This document shows, one piece after another, positions 59,821-64,000 of a DNA stretch of 64,000 nt. Origin of the DNA: Pirellulaceae bacterium (lineage in GTDB: Bacteria; Planctomycetota; Planctomycetia; Pirellulales; Pirellulaceae); contig BPJU01000008.1 of NCBI GenBank assembly GCA_026004775.1, forward strand, positions 124,001-188,000, in the 5' to 3' direction. The position numbers were made by a program, and so were the translations under genes. The notes beneath the pieces were generated by a model, which ran no database searches, was not told the origin of the DNA, and worked only from the letters and a program-made list of their open reading frames with translations. How positions within the stretch are numbered: position 1 is the first letter of the stretch; the number at the start of each line of letters is the position of its first letter.

Positions 59821-60570
59821 ATGCCCGATACGCGCAAGCACCGCGGCCCTCATCCGGATGACCACCGGCGGTTTGCCCCGGATCGGTGGCCGGTGTTGCG
59901 CCGAGCGGTCGCGGATCTGAGCTGGTTGTTGACTCGAGGCTACTCGGACAACGCGTCGTTGAAGCTGGTCGGGGACCGCTACCGATTAGATCAGCGCCAG
60001 CGGATCGCCGTACACCGCTGTAGTTGTTCGGATCAGGCTTTGGCTGATCGGCTTGCCCGGGAATGCCCGGCCGGCCAGATCCGAGGGGCTGAACTGGTAC
60101 TGGACGGCTTTAATGTTTTGACCACCATCGAAGCGGCTTTGGCAGGAGGCATTTTGTTGTGGGGACGTGACCGCTGCTTGCGGGATCTGGCGGGCATGCA
60201 CGGCACGTATCGGAAAGTGCATGAGACCATTCCGGCCTTGCAAGCCATCGGCAGATCGCTGCACGAGCACCTGGGAGCCGCCAAGTTACGTTGGTGCCTG
60301 GACCGGCCGGTATCGAATTCCCTCCGTTTGGCCACTCTTATGCGGCAAGTAGCTGCCGAGCACCATTGGCCATGGGAGGTGGAAGTTTTGGATGCCGTTG
60401 ATCCGCTGTTGCGGGAAAGCTCTCAGATTGTATGCACCTCCGACGCTGGTATCCTCGATCTGTGTGGCCGGTGGTTTGCTGCCACGCGCGAGGTAGTGAA
60501 GCATTGCACCCCGCAGGCGACCGTTGTTTATTTGGAGTGCGAGCGGTACGATGAGGAGAACTCGGTTTGA
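59821..60570 (+). CDS. DUF434 family protein
   Basis: The protein has 249 residues. The N-terminal ~60 residues match DUF434: 'AVADLSWLLTRGYSDNASLKLVGDRYRLDQRQR' with a later 'HRCSCSD' segment. The rest (about 85-235) resembles the accompanying DUF5616-type domain with 'LVLDGFNVLTTIEAAL' and a 'CTSDAGILDL' block, which recalls PIN-like nuclease folds with several acidic residues. Function is unknown; a nucleic-acid role is inferred from the PIN-like look. It follows the hydrolase by 54 bases on the same strand, and the small zinc-ribbon protein comes next. Confidence 0.85.
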   Translation: MPDTRKHRGPHPDDHRRFAPDRWPVLRRAVADLSWLLTRGYSDNASLKLVGDRYRLDQRQRIAVHRCSCSDQALADRLARECPAGQIRGAELVLDGFNVLTTIEAALAGGILLWGRDRCLRDLAGMHGTYRKVHETIPALQAIGRSLHEHLGAAKLRWCLDRPVSNSLRLATLMRQVAAEHHWPWEVEVLDAVDPLLRESSQIVCTSDAGILDLCGRWFAATREVVKHCTPQATVVYLECERYDEENSV

Positions 60571-60714
60571 GTCGCTCGGATTGCAAAGCAAGCTCGAGGA
60601 TGGCGGGTACGCCCAAAACCATCAAAGGCGATGGCACGGGACGTGGTGCGGTACCGGGAACGAATGGGTTTGATCGTCCCGAAGCAGTAACGGCGACAAG
60701 CTGGATGGAATCCG

Positions 60715-60984
60715 ATGACACGCTCGGAGAATCACTGGGAATCACGAACGAACTGTCCCGACTGTGGGGGAGAACTTACGCCGATTCGAATGATCGATGC
60801 CACCGAGCGCGCCATGGGGTCGGGCGTCGGGCATGTGGAGCTGGCGTATGCTTCGATGAGTTCAGCGCCGAGCGATTTGTCGGGCACGTTTCCGGCCGCG
60901 GGCGTGGTACGAGCCAAGCTTTGCGGCTCTTGCGGGCGCATTTTCCTCTATGCAGTGGGTACAGCCGGAGGATTGAATCGCTAG
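60715..60984 (+). CDS. small zinc-ribbon protein
   Basis: The protein has 89 residues. Two Cys pairs, NCPDCGGEL (about 14-22) and LCGSCGRIFLY (about 69-79), form a zinc-ribbon frame. A 'IRMIDATERAMGSGVGHVELAYAS' segment between them is typical of small DUF6487-like ribbon proteins. Function unknown; it probably binds a partner protein or nucleic acid. It is last in the plus-strand run; a longer frame in another phase starting at 60567 is not supported. Confidence 0.75.
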   Translation: MTRSENHWESRTNCPDCGGELTPIRMIDATERAMGSGVGHVELAYASMSSAPSDLSGTFPAAGVVRAKLCGSCGRIFLYAVGTAGGLNR

Positions 60985-61054
60985 CTGTCGAGTATCCCGG
61001 TGGGTGCGGCATGGCCGTGGCCTCCTCTGCATAGGGGACGCGACTTTCAGCCGA

Positions 61055-62239
61055 TTACATGCCGCATTCGGCTCGAGCTTCGGCGAACATACGGGCCGCA
61101 AAGCGAAGATCTTCTTGCGAATGAGCGGCTGAAACCTGAGTGCGGATGCGAGCTTTGCCTTGCGGGACGACCGGGTAAGAAAAGCCGATGACATATACGC
61201 CTTTTTCCAGCAGCCGGTCGGCCATTTGGTTGGCCAGCACCGCGTCACCGATCATGATCGGGATAATCGGGTGGTGGCCAGGCAGAAGCGAAAATCCGTA
61301 TCGCTCCAATTCTTGGCGGAAAATTTGCGTATTGGTGTGCAGCCGCTGGAGCAATTGAGGCGACTGCTGAAGTAATTCCAAAGCGCGGAGCGAGGCGGCG
61401 GCGACCATCGGGGCCACGGTATTGGAAAACAGGTACGGACGCGATCGCTGCCTTAAAAGAGCCACGATCTCGCGCCGCCCGCTGACATAGCCGCCGCTTG
61501 CGCCGCCCAAAGCTTTTCCCAGTGTTCCGGTCAGGATATCGATTCGGCCCATCACCTGGTGGAATTCGTGGCTGCCGCGCCCGTGTTCGCCCAGTACGCC
61601 CACCGCATGCGAATCGTCGACCATCACCAAGGCTCGATACCGATCCGCCAGTTCGCAGATTGCCGGCAGATTGGCCACGTAGCCATCCATCGAGAAGACC
61701 CCATCGGTGGCGATCAATCGGAAACGAGCCGACTGGGCTTCCCGCAGTTTTTCTTCCAGGTCGGCCATGTCGTTGTTCCGGTAGCGAAAGCGTTTCGCTT
61801 TACAGAGCCGGATCCCGTCGATGATGCTGGCATGGTTCAGTTCGTCGGACAGCACGGCATCCTCTTCGCCCAGCAGGGTTTCAAACAAACCGCCATTGGC
61901 ATCGAAGCAGGAGCTGTAAAGGATGGTGTCTTCGGTGCCGAGGAATTCGGTGAGTTTGGCTTCCAACTGTTTGTGCGGCGTTTGGGTGCCGCAAATGAAG
62001 CGCACCGAAGACATGCCGTAGCCCCAGCGTTCCAGCGCTGCGGCTGCGGCTTGGATCACTTCCGGGTGGGAAGCCAGGCCCAGGTAGTTGTTGGCGCACA
62101 GGTTGATGACTTGCCGGCCGTCTTCCAATCGGATGTGCGCATCCTGACGGGAGACGATAAGGCGTTCCTTTTTTTCCAGACCGGCTTGTCGGATGGCGTC
62201 CAACTGCCGAGCCACGTGTTCCAGGAAAGCCGGATCCAT
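61055..62239 (-). CDS. kbl: glycine C-acetyltransferase (2-amino-3-ketobutyrate CoA ligase)
   Basis: Starting at the ATG at 62239 the product has 394 residues, matching the family size. Features are the [15 protein letters not shown] block (about residue 42), the SSCFDANGG segment, [12 protein letters not shown], the '[16 protein letters not shown]' block with the PLP-contact Asp/His, and the PLP lysine in [13 protein letters not shown] (about 241). It cleaves 2-amino-3-ketobutyrate with CoA to glycine and acetyl-CoA in threonine breakdown. Threonine dehydrogenase is not next to it. 8-Amino-7-oxononanoate synthase is a close relative, but the overall pattern favours KBL. It lies 78 bases after the agmatine deiminase gene. 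Confidence 0.9.
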   Translation of the reverse strand: MDPAFLEHVARQLDAIRQAGLEKKERLIVSRQDAHIRLEDGRQVINLCANNYLGLASHPEVIQAAAAALERWGYGMSSVRFICGTQTPHKQLEAKLTEFLGTEDTILYSSCFDANGGLFETLLGEEDAVLSDELNHASIIDGIRLCKAKRFRYRNNDMADLEEKLREAQSARFRLIATDGVFSMDGYVANLPAICELADRYRALVMVDDSHAVGVLGEHGRGSHEFHQVMGRIDILTGTLGKALGGASGGYVSGRREIVALLRQRSRPYLFSNTVAPMVAAASLRALELLQQSPQLLQRLHTNTQIFRQELERYGFSLLPGHHPIIPIMIGDAVLANQMADRLLEKGVYVIGFSYPVVPQGKARIRTQVSAAHSQEDLRFAARMFAEARAECGM

Positions 62240-62317
62240 GGTGCTATCCCTTCGTGTCAGGCCGCTCTTCTTTGCAGGATACCGCTTATTGTACCGCAAG
62301 CGGCGGGCGGAGGTGGG

Positions 62318-63409
62318 TCAATGGTGCCTTTGATGAAGCTCCGGTTCATCCCCGTCCCACTGCGGTTCGTCCTGCGCCAGGCAATGCACGGCGCCCAATC
62401 CCCATAAAAGATCCAGGCATGGAAAAAGTTCTATCTGTCGATCAGGAAAAAGATCCTGGAATATCGCCTTGGCCATTTCATCTTTCGGGTCATGGAACGC
62501 CGGCACAATGACCGCACCATTGACGAAATAGAAATTGCAGTAGCTTGCCGGCAAGCGCCGTCCCGAATAGTATTTTGGCTCGGGCAGCGGTAGTCGGATG
62601 ATGTCGAGCCGATTGCCGTGTTCGTCCACCGCCTCGGCAAGTTCACGATGTAATTGCTGCAAAGTTGCGTAGTTGGGATCGTGGGGATCTTCACACCAGG
62701 AAGCTACCACCTGGTTGCGCCCCACGAAGCGGGCCAACTGATCGATGTGCCCATCAGTGTCGTCACCGGCGAAGTCGCCGCCGGTCAACCAGAGAATGTG
62801 GCTCGCTCCGGTAAAGTCGGCCAGGTATCGTGTGATGCGATTCTCGCACCAGCCGGGATTTCGCCCGGGATGCAGCAGGCACGAACGGGTGGTCATCAGC
62901 GTGCCTGAGCCGTTAAAGTCGACCGCTCCGCCTTCCAGTACCATGTCGGCGGCGAATCGCCGGTAGCCGCCTCGCCGGGCGATTTCCGCCGGCACCGCAT
63001 CATCCAGATCGTAAGGCGGATACTTCCCGCCCCAGGCGTTGTACCGCCAGTCGACAAGGGCGGGCGGCTGCCCGGGTGCCTTGACGAACATCGGTCCGTG
63101 ATCGCGGCACCAGGCGTCGTTGGTCGGGACGTCCCAAATCTCGACACCCGCGACATCGCCTACCAGGTGGCGTGCCATGCCCAGAGCTTTACCTCCCGCC
63201 AGCAACCGCACCGGCTCATATCGAGCCACCAGCCGCACCAGATCGGCAAATATCGGCGGAATGACGTGGAATTTTCCCGGCCACGTGCGCTCATTGTGCG
63301 GCCAGGCCAACCACGTGGCTTGATGTGGCTCCCATTCGGCTGGGCGGCGATACCCCCACGCCCGCGGGCGCTGCGGCAGATCGGTGGCGTTGTTGTCATC
63401 TATACTCAA
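62318..63409 (-). CDS. aguA: agmatine deiminase (peptidyl-arginine deiminase family)
   Basis: I chose a TTG start at 63409 because GGAG sits eight bases ahead and it gives 363 residues with the family's usual opening (WGYRRPAEWEPHQATWLAWPHNE about residue 20-42). An open frame continues 80 codons upstream without family content and overlaps the antiporter start on the other strand. Landmarks are 'NDAWCRDHGPMFV' (about 105), 'EGGAVDFNGSGTLMTT' (about 160), 'GGDFAGDDTDGHIDQLARF' (about 215) and the catalytic Cys in GAVHCLAQDEPQ near the end. It hydrolyses agmatine to N-carbamoylputrescine and ammonia in polyamine synthesis. It precedes kbl on the same strand. Confidence 0.9.
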   Translation of the reverse strand: MSIDDNNATDLPQRPRAWGYRRPAEWEPHQATWLAWPHNERTWPGKFHVIPPIFADLVRLVARYEPVRLLAGGKALGMARHLVGDVAGVEIWDVPTNDAWCRDHGPMFVKAPGQPPALVDWRYNAWGGKYPPYDLDDAVPAEIARRGGYRRFAADMVLEGGAVDFNGSGTLMTTRSCLLHPGRNPGWCENRITRYLADFTGASHILWLTGGDFAGDDTDGHIDQLARFVGRNQVVASWCEDPHDPNYATLQQLHRELAEAVDEHGNRLDIIRLPLPEPKYYSGRRLPASYCNFYFVNGAVIVPAFHDPKDEMAKAIFQDLFPDRQIELFPCLDLLWGLGAVHCLAQDEPQWDGDEPELHQRHH

Positions 63410-63614
63410 CGGAGTGTCTCCGAATCCACGCTTCCACGCGTACGTATCCGCCGTGCGGGAGGCGACCGGCGCGGCTAACGAAACATGCTGAGTGTCATGC
63501 GGCACCAGCCCTTGCGTCAAGGGCTCTGGGAGCAATTGCCTTTCCCCACTACAATGCTGGCGATCCGTTGGGCACGTCCACAGCGACACATACGTCATTG
63601 TCAGGACCGAACGG

Positions 63615-64000
63615 ATGGACAACTCACGTTCATTGAATCCGTTTTCCATGCTTATTCGCGAACCGCTTTATTGGCTGCTGCTGGCCTTGCCGATGGCCTG
63701 CGTTTTGCGCTTCGTGGCCCCCGCGAGCCTGGCACTGTTTATTGTCTCGTGTATCGCCATTATCCCGCTGGCTGGACTGATGGGCCGAGCTACCGAAAAT
63801 CTGGCCGAGTCGGTAGGCGAGGGACTGGGAGGACTCCTGAATGCAACGTTCGGCAACGCCGCCGAATTGATCATCGCACTGTTTTTTCTGGCAGCCGGTC
63901 CTCAGATGATTCCTTTCGTGAAAGCCTCTGTGACCGGATCGATCATCGGAAATATACTTCTGGTACTCGGATTGTCCCTGCTGTTGGGAGGCCTCCGCTT
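63615..64000 (+). CDS. Ca2+/H+ antiporter (CaCA family), 5' part
   Basis: The gene runs off the right edge. From the ATG at 63615 (AGGA nine bases ahead; another ATG 11 codons on at 63648) about 128 residues are visible. There are three to four hydrophobic segments. The hallmark alpha-1 repeat [20 protein letters not shown], with the conserved acidic residue, is present, followed by [21 protein letters not shown]. This matches VCX1/ChaA-type cation/proton exchangers. It would exchange Ca2+ (or Na+) for protons at the inner membrane. It is divergent from aguA. Confidence 0.92.
   Translation, partial: MDNSRSLNPFSMLIREPLYWLLLALPMACVLRFVAPASLALFIVSCIAIIPLAGLMGRATENLAESVGEGLGGLLNATFGNAAELIIALFFLAAGPQMIPFVKASVTGSIIGNILLVLGLSLLLGGLR

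Overview
The window looks like a chromosomal segment of a planctomycete, probably in the Pirellulales or a related lineage. The evidence is family content: two DUF1559 proteins with type IV pilin-like N-termini, one of them next to a small carboxypeptidase-regulatory-like lipoprotein; PQQ-type beta-propeller exported proteins; a giant surface protein that opens with an LEPR-XLL-type motif; a ceramidase-like Tat-type protein; and DUF1573 and WYL families. KdsB implies Kdo-containing lipopolysaccharide and so an outer membrane. GC is high and genes lie on both strands in short operons. No rRNA, tRNA, intact insertion sequence or CRISPR array was recognised.

Layout. 1-4.7 kb: the end of a membrane protein gene and two abutting beta-propeller genes. 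4.9-6.8 kb: a DUF971 protein and a ceramidase-like enzyme. 7.0-10.4 kb: a four-gene operon with coupled starts (DUF1573-like lipoprotein, unknown, Cys-rich membrane protein, lipoprotein-sorting-like protein). 10.4-11.4 kb: gene-free and repeat-rich. 11.4-17.3 kb: a sialidase-like protein, a CorA-like membrane protein, a GH57 glucanotransferase and GalT. 17.5-30.5 kb: a ~3,470-residue surface protein and two smaller membrane proteins on the same strand. 31.3-34.4 kb: DsbB-like protein, WYL regulator and a short, isolated Csb2-type CRISPR RAMP protein. 34.6-38.4 kb: sdhCAB. 38.9-45.9 kb: response regulator, amidohydrolase, a small membrane protein, a four-domain E1alpha-E1beta-lipoyl-KAS III fusion, an ArsR regulator and a PH-like membrane protein. 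46.0-46.9 kb: repeats and a SelW-like selenoprotein with an in-frame UGA. 47-53.3 kb: pyrG, kdsB, panD and the two DUF1559 genes with clear intrinsic terminators. 53.8-61.0 kb: a same-strand run of beta-helix protein, HlyD-type adaptor, ABC ATPase-permease fusion, alpha/beta hydrolase, DUF434 protein and zinc ribbon. 61.0-64 kb: kbl, aguA and the start of a Ca2+/H+ antiporter.

The most notable items are the selenoprotein with a SECIS-like hairpin, the fusion that joins a branched-chain or pyruvate dehydrogenase-type E1 to a ketoacyl synthase III, the giant protein with a C-terminal His/Cys module of papain-like appearance, the orphan Csb2, and a ~150-bp repeat present twice, 18 kb apart. All functions are inferred from reading the sequence; no database search was run.
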